Made by a program: the position numbers and the translations under genes. A model generated the notes under the pieces. It was not told where the DNA came from, made no database searches, and saw only the letters and a program-made list of their open reading frames with translations. This document shows, in pieces, positions 1 to 6,047 of a DNA stretch of 7,230 bases. This DNA is from Bacteroidales bacterium. GTDB taxonomy: Bacteria; Bacteroidota; Bacteroidia; Bacteroidales; Muribaculaceae. The DNA lies in contig SFOK01000095.1 in assembly GCA_004552395.1 (NCBI GenBank), positions 1-7,230 of the forward strand, written 5' to 3'. Each line of letters starts with the position of its first letter. The first letter of the stretch is position 1.

Positions 1-1372
1 GATCCGCATGATTTGCGAAAGCTGTGCTTTCTACGGGGCCGGCCGCAATGTCTCGGTGGAATATAATTCCGATCCGGCCACCATAGAGATGGACTTTATC
101 CCCGACTATATGGAACGGATAGTGCAGAACCTTCTGTCGAATTCAATCAAATTTTCCAATGCCGACAGTGTGGTAAAAGTTGCCACTTCAATAGAGAGCG
201 GCAACTTAGTACTTACTGTACACGACGATGGCATCGGCATGACAGCCGGGCAGCGGGAGAAGATTTTCGAGCCCTTTTATCAGGTAGAGGGACACAGCCG
301 CAACCTCGGCACCGGAGTGGGTCTCTCGCTTGTAAGTCTCTCGGTGAAGGCCATGGATGGAAGCATCGGCGTTGATTCCGAACCGGACAAGGGTTCTACA
401 TTCACAGTAAGTATACCATTGAAGTGCAAAACTGAGCCTGAAGGCAAATTCCTGTCTTCAGACTGTCAACTGAACGAGATTGCCCGGGAGACGGCCTCCC
501 CGGTGAAATGCGACTCATCGGACGACAACACGGAGGACGGCGTGCGCATCCTCATAGTCGAGGATACGCCCGATGTGGCCAAGTATATAAGAAAGCTGCT
601 CAATCCCGACTATCACTATTATTTCGCCGCAAACGGCCGAGACGGCTTGAATAAAGCCGCCTCATTGGTGCCTGACGTGATAATCACCGATGTCATGATG
701 CCGGAGATGGACGGTTTTGAGTTGACCGAACGTATCCGCCGGTCGGAGTTGCTCAACCATATTCCCATAATTATCGTCACAGCAAAGGCCACTCACGGGG
801 ACCGTATACGGGGATTTGATGCCGGAGCGGACGCTTACCTCGAAAAACCGTTTCATGCCGACGAACTGAACATCCGAGTCGAGAAGCTCCTAGAGCAGCG
901 CCGCCTGCTGCAAGAAAAGTTTATGTCCATGTTGCCCCTTCCTTCCGCGATACCCGAACAATCAAATAAATCCGGCCATTCGGAAGCCACAATCCCCTCT
1001 GAGCGCGACCGCGAATTTTATGAAAAATTCACCGGTTTGGTGCGGGCGCAGATGGCAGAGGGGAAGATAAGCTACGGGGAACTGGCATCCGATATGTGCC
1101 TCTGCCGGGCCCAGCTCGGCCGCAAACTCAAGGCAATCACAGGTATGACACTGACCGAACTCGTGCTCGACATCCGCATAGCCCGGGCAAAGGAGTTGCT
1201 CATCACCACAGATCTTCCGGTCGCCGACATCGCCATGCAGTGCGGCATTGACAACCCGCCCTACTTCAGTCAGCTCTTCCGCAAAGCCACAGACCGGTCT
1301 CCTCAGCAATTCCGCAACGCTTGCAGCAAAAATCCCGGCATCCAATTATCCATTCTCCACAAAAATTGTTAA
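1..1372 (+). CDS. Hybrid two-component histidine kinase/response regulator with AraC-type output domain (3' part only)
   Basis: This is the C-terminal part of a hybrid sensor regulator. The reading frame is open to the left edge, so the ATG at position 8 is probably internal (residues below count from it). First comes a HATPase domain: an N-box with N41 and N45, a DDGIG G1 box at 73-77, an F-box IFEPF at 86-90, and a GTGVGL G2 box at 101-106. A receiver domain follows at about 179-297, with acidic pair E185-D186, phosphoacceptor D228 in the VIITD strand, T258 and K280. Last is an AraC-family helix-turn-helix domain at about 337-438. In Bacteroidetes this order is typical of hybrid two-component systems that control polysaccharide-use loci. 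The sensor, the membrane segments and the phospho-accepting His would lie off the window. No target genes adjoin it on the right, so the ligand is unknown. The 15 or so residues after the AraC domain are an unremarkable tail. Confidence 0.93.
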   Translation, partial: IRMICESCAFYGAGRNVSVEYNSDPATIEMDFIPDYMERIVQNLLSNSIKFSNADSVVKVATSIESGNLVLTVHDDGIGMTAGQREKIFEPFYQVEGHSRNLGTGVGLSLVSLSVKAMDGSIGVDSEPDKGSTFTVSIPLKCKTEPEGKFLSSDCQLNEIARETASPVKCDSSDDNTEDGVRILIVEDTPDVAKYIRKLLNPDYHYYFAANGRDGLNKAASLVPDVIITDVMMPEMDGFELTERIRRSELLNHIPIIIVTAKATHGDRIRGFDAGADAYLEKPFHADELNIRVEKLLEQRRLLQEKFMSMLPLPSAIPEQSNKSGHSEATIPSERDREFYEKFTGLVRAQMAEGKISYGELASDMCLCRAQLGRKLKAITGMTLTELVLDIRIARAKELLITTDLPVADIAMQCGIDNPPYFSQLFRKATDRSPQQFRNACSKNPGIQLSILHKNC

Positions 1373-1440
1373 CGGGGAAGTCAAAAATCCGGCTGTACAA
1401 TTATCAAAATTCTTCATTTATCGGTTCTATGGCTGATAAT

Positions 1441-1461
1441 TAGTCTGATTTATTCAGATTA
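1441..1461 (+). terminator. Weak AT-rich hairpin after the hybrid regulator gene
   Basis: An inverted repeat pairs 1441-1448 with 1454-1461 (core TCTGA / TCAGA, one G-U pair, loop of five). It is about 70 bases after the stop codon of the hybrid regulator. The stem is AT-rich and is followed only by a short T stretch (ATTTGATT). It could end the upstream transcript but is not a textbook terminator. Confidence 0.25.
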
Positions 1462-1475
1462 TTTGATTAACTTTG
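1444..1475 (+). promoter_or_regulatory. Candidate Bacteroidetes-type promoter for the membrane-linked winged-helix gene
   Basis: TAACTTTG at 1468-1475 matches the Bacteroidetes -7 consensus TAnnTTTG exactly. A weak -33 match, TCTG (consensus TTTG), lies at 1444-1447, 20 bases upstream. Transcription would start near 1481, giving an untranslated leader of about 200 nt before the ATG at 1689. TTAAGTA at 1481-1487, at the predicted start, repeats a half-site of the palindrome at 1662-1678. The -7 match is seen; use as a promoter is inferred. Confidence 0.35.
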
Positions 1476-1506
1476 CCATATTAAGTAACTCGCAAAAATT
1501 AGATGA

Positions 1507-1641
1507 TACATAATTGCGAAGGATTTTTGTGTGATTTGGCCGGTTGAGCGAAGGAGTGTAGCGGGTTACATGACTGAGCTCCTACGGACAAAGCGCAAAA
1601 AAGACGAGCAAAGATGTGTCAGTATCCTGAGTTACATAATT
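1507..1641. repeat. GC-richer intergenic block bounded by 9-bp direct repeats
   Basis: TACATAATT occurs at 1507-1515 and again at 1633-1641. Between the copies lie about 117 bases that are clearly more GC-rich and G-rich than the AT-rich flanks. Just inside the repeats, AGGAT at 1520-1524 and ATCCT at 1624-1628 are inverted. Internal pairing is possible between AGGAG at 1552-1556 and CTCCT at 1579-1583, and between TGTA at 1557-1560 and TACA at 1567-1570. No convincing ORF is present. It could be a small non-autonomous insertion with a target duplication, a dispersed intergenic repeat unit, or a structured leader RNA. Which of these is unresolved. Confidence 0.4.
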
Positions 1642-1661
1642 TGTTTTACCATTAACTAATT

Positions 1662-1678
1662 TTTAAGTATTACTTAAA
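1662..1678. promoter_or_regulatory. Perfect 17-bp palindrome, candidate operator
   Basis: TTTAAGTA, a single central T, and TACTTAAA form a perfect 8+1+8 inverted repeat ending 10 bases before the ATG of the winged-helix gene. A half-site copy (TTAAGTA) lies at 1481-1487 beside the candidate promoter. Winged-helix dimers commonly bind such palindromes, so autoregulation by the gene product is a reasonable inference. As RNA the site would be a weak AU hairpin near the start codon. Confidence 0.5.
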
Positions 1679-1688
1679 CTCTTGCAAT

Positions 1689-2153
1689 ATGGGAAATAGC
1701 GGTAATCAAAGATCATTAGGAAATGCTATCTGTATTTTCTACGGTATATTAGCTATAAGCGGTATTATCTCTATAGCTAATAGTAAGCTCGGACTTTTCA
1801 ATCAGAATTATAATCATATACTCTGGATTGTAACAAATCTCATTTGCTGCTTCAGTATGGGATCTTTAGCACTAAAAAAGTGTGTCGTCCCTTCCAAATT
1901 GGGAAGAGCCGGTGCCGCGATGTCAATTCTTATGAATGTCGAGGAGGCCGATTTCGTCTACCTCAAAGAGAAAACCAAATCAACCGCCGGAAACCTCAGC
2001 GTCCAACTTGACAAACTTTCCAAAGCCGGATACATAACGGTAGAAAAGGGATTTGCGGGCAGAAAGACACGCACAGTCTGCCAAGTGACCGAACAAGGCC
2101 GAAAAGCCTTTGAAGACTATGTAGACGCCCTGAAAAGCTATCTTAACCTCTGA
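1689..2153 (+). CDS. Winged-helix (MarR-like, HTH_34 type) transcriptional regulator with two N-terminal membrane helices
   Basis: The 154-residue product has two parts. Residues 11-30 and 43-62 are hydrophobic and look like two membrane helices joined by a short polar loop. Residues from about 67 to 154 form a winged-helix DNA-binding domain: VEEADFVYLKEKT at 84-96, the recognition-helix region TAGNLSVQLDKLSKAGY at 99-115, and a wing around VEKGFAGRKTRT. Proteins of this type are usually soluble and about 100 residues long. A start at M57 (base 1857) would give 98 residues, the usual length, so the long form needs testing. The long start is favoured because the frame is open, the hydrophobic stretches are in frame, and a palindrome sits 10 bases upstream. 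The first third is more AT-rich than the rest, consistent with a fusion or a remodelled upstream gene. The gene appears monocistronic, with a hairpin terminator after its stop. Its targets are unknown. Confidence 0.8.
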   Translation: MGNSGNQRSLGNAICIFYGILAISGIISIANSKLGLFNQNYNHILWIVTNLICCFSMGSLALKKCVVPSKLGRAGAAMSILMNVEEADFVYLKEKTKSTAGNLSVQLDKLSKAGYITVEKGFAGRKTRTVCQVTEQGRKAFEDYVDALKSYLNL

Positions 2154-2171
2154 TCAACAGTTCTCATCTAT

Positions 2172-2210
2172 AGCGCCGGTTCTGACATCAGACTCGGCGC
2201 TTTGTGCATC
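2172..2210 (+). terminator. Hairpin terminator after the winged-helix gene
   Basis: AGCGCCG at 2172-2178 pairs perfectly with CGGCGCT at 2195-2201. The stem can continue inward through TCTG/CAGA (2181-2184 and 2189-2192) after one mismatch, leaving a four-base loop. It begins 19 bases after the stop codon. The T-tract is interrupted (TTTGTGCATCTCTTT), so it is a good hairpin with a mediocre tail. The opposite strand lacks a T-run, so it probably does not serve ftsE. Confidence 0.65.
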
Positions 2211-2215
2211 TCTTT

Positions 2216-2475
2216 ATTCTTCCTTATGTGGCGGTAATGTAGCAGTGAAAACGACATGATTATCCTCATCTGCACCACACCGAGGGCAAATTCGGGCGGG
2301 AGAATGAGGGCCGATACGGGAGCGCAAAGTGCTGAGGCTCATAAGCGTAGACGCTGCGGGCGCTGGACGCTGCGCCCCTACATGCGGATGAATGAGGGGA
2401 ATAGGATTAACCGAACGAGTGGATGAGGGCCGAGGGATTGAATGGGAGTTCGAGTTCGAGTTGAGGGAACGGTGG
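2216..2475. repeat. Non-coding spacer with short degenerate repeats between convergent genes
   Basis: I see no gene here. GAATGAGGG occurs at 2302-2310 and 2390-2398, and the related GGATGAGGG at 2421-2429. ATGAGGGCCGA is exactly duplicated at 2304-2314 and 2423-2433. A GGGCGC/GCGCCC hairpin (2358-2363 with 2372-2377) lies in a GC-rich patch that also repeats GACGCTGCG. GAGTTC units run in tandem around 2447-2460, next to the ftsE stop. The last 100 bases are strikingly purine-rich on the plus strand. The region looks like drifting intergenic repeat sequence. No clear ftsE terminator is visible. Confidence 0.5.
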
Positions 2476-3138
<663 letters not shown>

Positions 3139-3168
3139 CTATGTTTCCGCTTTATTATGGTATCTCCG

Positions 3169-3194
3169 CAAAGTTAGCTATTATTTTGCACAAA
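3169..3194 (-). promoter_or_regulatory. Candidate promoter of ftsE
   Basis: On the minus strand, TAACTTTG (complement of 3169-3176) matches the Bacteroidetes -7 consensus TAnnTTTG and lies about 30 bases upstream of the ftsE ATG. A TTTG (complement of 3191-3194) is upstream but only 14 bases away, shorter than the usual 19-21, so the -33 assignment is weak. Confidence 0.4.
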
Positions 3195-3237
3195 GGCCCT
3201 ATTTATCGCAGAAAATAAGTCTTAGTTACGACATTAG

Positions 3238-3316
3238 CGTTGCCGGGCCGCACTGCCGGCGGCTCAGGCTACCTATCCAGCCGAGGTTTCGTTAGCCGTT
3301 CTGTTTCAACCTTTTT
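3238..3316. other. GC-rich, palindrome-rich island in the divergent ftsE/metY region
   Basis: This block is much more GC-rich than its surroundings and has no convincing ORF. GCCGG at 3242-3246 pairs with CCGGC at 3256-3260. CGGCT at 3260-3264 can pair with AGCCG at 3279-3283 or, alternatively, at 3294-3298. AGGTT at 3284-3288 can pair with AACCT at 3308-3312, which runs into five T residues, a possible weak plus-strand terminator. A small structured RNA is possible, but the block lies upstream of the best metY promoter and would need its own. I cannot assign it to a known RNA family. Confidence 0.3.
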
Positions 3317-3349
3317 CTGCTTTTTGCACACAGAAATTTCGCAAAAGTA

Positions 3350-3380
3350 TTGCACAGTTCGGAAATTTTTGCTAATTTTG
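3350..3380 (+). promoter_or_regulatory. Promoter of the leader peptide-metY-metX-hom transcript
   Basis: TAATTTTG at 3373-3380 matches the Bacteroidetes -7 consensus TAnnTTTG. TTG at 3350-3352 lies 20 bases upstream as a -33 element, the usual spacing. Transcription would begin near 3386, about 40 bases before the leader ORF and about 265 bases before metY. TTGCACA overlaps the -33 element (3350-3356) and recurs at 3324-3330 and 3186-3192, so a regulator could also act here. Confidence 0.6.
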
Positions 3381-3427
3381 CAGCGCAATTGCTAGAAAGA
3401 GCGCAAACGCGGAACAGACAGACAACA

Positions 3428-3520
3428 ATGCAAAGCTATCGCAACATATCGATCGCTAAGAGGCAGACATCCATTATGTCGATGTCGAATATGGTCATGT
3501 GCATGCGAATGTGCATCTGA
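3428..3520 (+). CDS. Candidate Met/Cys-rich attenuator leader peptide upstream of metY
   Basis: This 30-codon ORF starts at the first ATG after the predicted promoter, behind an A-rich stretch suited to Bacteroidetes initiation. It has seven Met codons: the start, and codons 17, 19, 22, 24, 26 and 28. Cys codons are at 25 and 29, and the peptide ends MSMSNMVMCMRMCI before a TGA. Six Met in the last 14 codons is far above the usual 2-3 percent. The last 24 bases are two near-identical 12-mers (3497-3508 and 3509-3520). It lies 129 bases before metY, with an intrinsic terminator in the gap. A run of codons for the pathway's end product, before a terminator and the biosynthetic genes, is the hallmark of ribosome-mediated attenuation, with the Bacteroid-trp leader as a Bacteroidetes precedent. 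A stable functional peptide is possible but less likely. No in vivo translation evidence is available from sequence alone. Confidence 0.75.
   Translation: MQSYRNISIAKRQTSIMSMSNMVMCMRMCI
3497..3516 (+). promoter_or_regulatory. Pause-type hairpin inside the Met codons of the leader
   Basis: The octamer AUGUGCAU occurs at 3497-3504 and 3509-3516, separated by GCGA. Because the octamer can pair with itself (six Watson-Crick and two G-U pairs), the copies form an 8-bp hairpin capped by a GCGA loop of the GNRA class. It spans the last Met-Cys codons, the position of the 1:2 pause hairpin in classical attenuators. The pairing is visible; the pausing role is inferred. Confidence 0.5.
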
Positions 3521-3532
3521 TTTCCGCGCCGC

Positions 3533-3595
3533 CCTACCGCATATTTCCAACCCTCAAACGATAATTGTTTTACACTCTGATATGTGCCTGGTGAG
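3533..3595 (+). promoter_or_regulatory. Candidate antiterminator overlapping the 5' arm of the metY terminator
   Basis: CGCAUAUU at 3538-3545 can pair with GAUAUGUG at 3579-3586 (eight pairs, two of them G-U). An alternative register lets ACC at 3536-3538 pair with GGU at 3590-3592. These pairings sequester part of the terminator 5' arm (3586-3596) and enclose a small AU hairpin at 3556-3570. A second possible partner is AUGUGC at 3582-3587, a third copy of the leader motif, which can pair with GUGCAU at 3511-3516. Either would compete with the terminator. Which forms is not decidable by eye. Confidence 0.35.
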
Positions 3596-3620
3596 CGACA
3601 GCTTTCCGGGCTCTCTTTTT
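3586..3620 (+). terminator. Intrinsic terminator in the metY leader (attenuator)
   Basis: GCCTGG at 3586-3591 pairs with CCGGGC at 3606-3611 (one G-U). After one U-U mismatch the stem continues as GAGC/GCUU (3593-3596 with 3601-3604) around the loop GACA. TCTCTTTTT follows directly at 3612-3620. This is a full intrinsic terminator only 29 bases before the metY ATG and 65 bases after the leader stop codon. Its place inside the operon leader marks it as conditional rather than the end of a gene. Confidence 0.7.
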
Positions 3621-3649
3621 GACAGCGCAATACTTTAAAACTCACTTTT

Positions 3650-4933
3650 ATGGACACCCGCAAACTCCGTTTTCAAACCCGACAGATCCATGCCGGACTT
3701 CCCGAAGATAACCCCACACAGTCGCGAGGCATAGGTATATTCCCCACAGCCGCTTACAATTTCCCTTCGTGCCAGTATGCGGCCGACCTCTTCGACCTCT
3801 CGCGTCCCGGCAATATTTATACCCGCATACAGAACCCGACCGTAGGGGCTTACGAAGAGCGTGTGGCCTCGCTCTACGGAGCAGTCGGCGCACTCGCCAC
3901 ATCCTCAGGCATGGCCGCCACGATGCTGGCTATCAGCTCACTGGCAAAAGCCGGTGACAATATTGTGGCCTCACCCTACCTCTACGGCGGCACCTTCAAC
4001 CTCTTCCGCCACACACTGCCCGGACTCGGCATCGAAGTGCGGATAGCCGACACGCCATCTCCCGAATCGTTCGCCGCCCTGGCCGACGGCCGCACACGCG
4101 CTTTCTTCGCCGAGAGCATGGGCAATCCCACCTGCTATGTGCCTGATCTGGAAGGTATAGCAGCCGTAGCCAAGGAACGGAGAATCCCCTTCATTGTGGA
4201 CAATACGTTCGGAGCATGCGGCTACCTGTGCAACCCCTTCGACTTCGGCGCCGACATAGTGACCGACTCCGCCACCAAATGGATCAACGGCCACGGCACC
4301 GCCATGGGAGGAGTGATAGTGGACGGCGGCCGTTTCGACTGGAGCGGCATAGCCTCCGTAGACTCACCCGATGAGAGCTACCACGGCCTCAACCTCCACG
4401 AAGCGTTCGGACCCGCCGCCTTCATCACCAAATGTCGCGTAGGCGCACTGCGCGACCTTGGCAGCTGCCCGTCGCCCTTCGACGCCTATCTTATGATGAT
4501 AGGCTTGGAGACACTGGCGCTCAGAGTAGACCACGAAGTGAAGTCAACGCGCCGTCTGGCAGAATGGCTGCGTCACCAACCCGAAGTGAAGAACGTCTCC
4601 TACATAGGTTTCGAGGATCATCCCGGCTATGCCAACGCGCAGAAATATTACCGCTACGGAGCCTCAGGCGTGCTCAACGCCGAGCTGCAGGGCGACCTGG
4701 AGTCCACGATCCGTTTTGTGGAAGCGCTGAAGCTCTCGCGCCACATGACCATGATAGGCGACTCCATCTCAGTTGTTACTCATCCGGCGTCGACCACCCA
4801 CAAGCAGCTCAGCGCCGAAGATCTGCGCAAAGCCGGTGTCACACCCACACTGCTCCGTATCTCGCTCGGCCTTGAGGATGTGGAGGATATCATCGACGAC
4901 TACCGCCAGGCCTTCAAAAAAGCCGGATTATGA
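3650..4933 (+). CDS. metY: O-acetylhomoserine sulfhydrylase (PLP-dependent Cys/Met metabolism enzyme)
   Basis: This 427-residue cytoplasmic enzyme joins O-acetylhomoserine with sulfide to make homocysteine, the direct precursor of methionine. It belongs to the fold-type I Cys/Met PLP family. Visible features are YTR at 57-59 (phosphate contacts from the neighbouring subunit), SGMAA at 86-90, Y112 in LYGGT (ring stacking), D184 in IVDNTF (PLP nitrogen), and the Schiff-base lysine K210 in DSATKW. The C-terminal HPASTTH motif and LLRISLGLED carry the substrate-binding region. The length of about 430 residues fits MetY better than cystathionine gamma-synthase or beta-lyase, which are nearer 380-400. 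The metX gene overlapping its end, which makes O-acetylhomoserine, supports that choice. The ATG at 3650 gives the expected N-terminus. Expression is probably set by the leader peptide and terminator immediately upstream. Relaxed use of other thiols is possible in this family. Confidence 0.93.
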   Translation: MDTRKLRFQTRQIHAGLPEDNPTQSRGIGIFPTAAYNFPSCQYAADLFDLSRPGNIYTRIQNPTVGAYEERVASLYGAVGALATSSGMAATMLAISSLAKAGDNIVASPYLYGGTFNLFRHTLPGLGIEVRIADTPSPESFAALADGRTRAFFAESMGNPTCYVPDLEGIAAVAKERRIPFIVDNTFGACGYLCNPFDFGADIVTDSATKWINGHGTAMGGVIVDGGRFDWSGIASVDSPDESYHGLNLHEAFGPAAFITKCRVGALRDLGSCPSPFDAYLMMIGLETLALRVDHEVKSTRRLAEWLRHQPEVKNVSYIGFEDHPGYANAQKYYRYGASGVLNAELQGDLESTIRFVEALKLSRHMTMIGDSISVVTHPASTTHKQLSAEDLRKAGVTPTLLRISLGLEDVEDIIDDYRQAFKKAGL

Positions 4934-5964
4934 CAGGCGAATACAGAGTCATACATATACCCGGCGAATTCCTGCCCGAGCGCGGAGGCGTCCTGAACGG
5001 TATCGACATAGCCTACCACACCTACGGGCGGCTCAACGCCGAGCGCAGCAACGCCGTGTGGGTTTGCCACGCACTGACAGCCAACAGCGACGTGGCCGAC
5101 TGGTGGCCCCACACCGTGGAGACAGGGCGTTTCCTCGACCCCGACAAGAACTTTGTGATCTGCGCCAACATACTCGGCTCCTGCTACGGCTCCACCGGTC
5201 CGCTGTCAAAGAATCCCGACACCGGCCGCCCGTGGTATACCGACTTCCCCCATCTGACCATGCGCGACATAGTCAGGGCACACATACTGCTCGCCGACGC
5301 ACTGGGGATAGATCGTATCCACGCGCTTATAGGGAGCTCCGTGGGCGGTTTTCAGGCGCTCGAATGGGCTGTCATGGAGCCCGAGCGCTTCGAGAAGATA
5401 GTGCTGATAGCCACCGACGCCTACGCCTCGCCCTGGACCATAGCCATAGACGAGACGCAGCGCATGGCCATCACCGCCGACGCCACCTACGGCGAGCCCC
5501 GTCCCGACGCCGGAGCCCGCGGACTCGCCGCCGCCCGCGCCATAGGACTCCTCACCTACCGCGGGCCCCTCGGCTACAACGCCACACAACAGGACCTGCC
5601 CGGCGCCACGCTCGAGGATCCTCACCGAGCCTGCACCTACCAGAGACACCAGGGCGACAAGCTCGTGAGACGTTTCGACGCCTACTCCTACATGGCTATA
5701 CTCGATACGTTCGACACGCACGACGTAGGACGGGGCCGAGGCGGGAGGAGTGCCGCCCTGAAGCGCATTAAAGCCCCTGTGCTCGTGGTGGGACTCACGA
5801 CCGACATCATCTTCACCCCGGCCGAGATGCGCGCTCTGGCGGCTTCTATCAAAGGCGCGCGCTATGCCGAACTCGACTCGCCGTTCGGCCACGACGGCTT
5901 CCTTGTGGAACACGAGCAGCTCAACTCGCTCATTCTCCCTTTCCTTGAAGGCCAAACAGAATAA
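4930..5964 (+). CDS. metX: Homoserine O-acetyltransferase
   Basis: MetX activates homoserine with acetyl-CoA to O-acetylhomoserine, the substrate of MetY. The 344-residue protein is an alpha/beta-hydrolase-fold acyltransferase. The nucleophile elbow is GSSVGG at 135-140 with Ser137; the triad is completed by Asp292 (LTTDIIF) and His321 (FGHDGFL). Other family marks are CHALTANSDVADWW at 46-59, the NILGSCYGSTGP stretch at 80-91, and the QALEW after the elbow. The elbow reads GSSVGG where many homologues have GGSMGG, a conservative variant. Its ATG overlaps the metY stop as ATGA, so the two genes are probably translationally coupled. The gene is GC-rich and rich in out-of-frame open frames, which are shadows. 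Acyl specificity (acetyl or succinyl) cannot be proved from motifs alone, but the partner MetY favours acetyl. Confidence 0.93.
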   Translation: MTGEYRVIHIPGEFLPERGGVLNGIDIAYHTYGRLNAERSNAVWVCHALTANSDVADWWPHTVETGRFLDPDKNFVICANILGSCYGSTGPLSKNPDTGRPWYTDFPHLTMRDIVRAHILLADALGIDRIHALIGSSVGGFQALEWAVMEPERFEKIVLIATDAYASPWTIAIDETQRMAITADATYGEPRPDAGARGLAAARAIGLLTYRGPLGYNATQQDLPGATLEDPHRACTYQRHQGDKLVRRFDAYSYMAILDTFDTHDVGRGRGGRSAALKRIKAPVLVVGLTTDIIFTPAEMRALAASIKGARYAELDSPFGHDGFLVEHEQLNSLILPFLEGQTE

Positions 5965-6047
5965 GTTCTCCTCCACCCCGCAAACAAAAAATATCTCCCC
6001 CTCGCAACCAAACAGACAAAGGAATATCACCTCGTTTTAAACAGAAT

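Noticed and set aside
2358..2377. GGGCGC/GCGCCC hairpin as an ftsE terminator
   Set aside because: It lies about 100 bases past the ftsE stop and has no T-run on the minus strand, so I kept it only as part of the spacer repeats.
3251..3283. Cobalamin-riboswitch-like box (CAGGCTACCT, compared with CAGGAGACCT)
   Set aside because: Only this short box and a nearby CACTG resemble the B12 element. The spacing is too short and the upstream GGTGAAAATCCGG-type core is absent, so it is probably chance.
3386..3649. SAM riboswitch in the metY leader
   Set aside because: I could not find the SAM-I core or SAM-II-type conserved segments by eye. The leader ORF plus terminator accounts for the region, but an Infernal scan would be needed to exclude a variant.
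3436..3663. Minus-strand 75-codon frame over the metY leader
   Set aside because: It runs antisense through the leader ORF and terminator, starts inside metY, and shows no recognisable domain. The leader explains the region better.
4773..5771. Plus-strand 332-codon open frame across the metY/metX junction
   Set aside because: It is an out-of-frame shadow: the product is an Arg-rich composition artefact, and it overlaps two well-supported genes.
5206..6030. Long minus-strand open frame (274 codons) opposite metX
   Set aside because: It is antisense to a gene with an intact catalytic triad and full family motifs. The GC-rich codon pattern leaves the opposite frame open by chance, and the predicted product is low-complexity without any domain.
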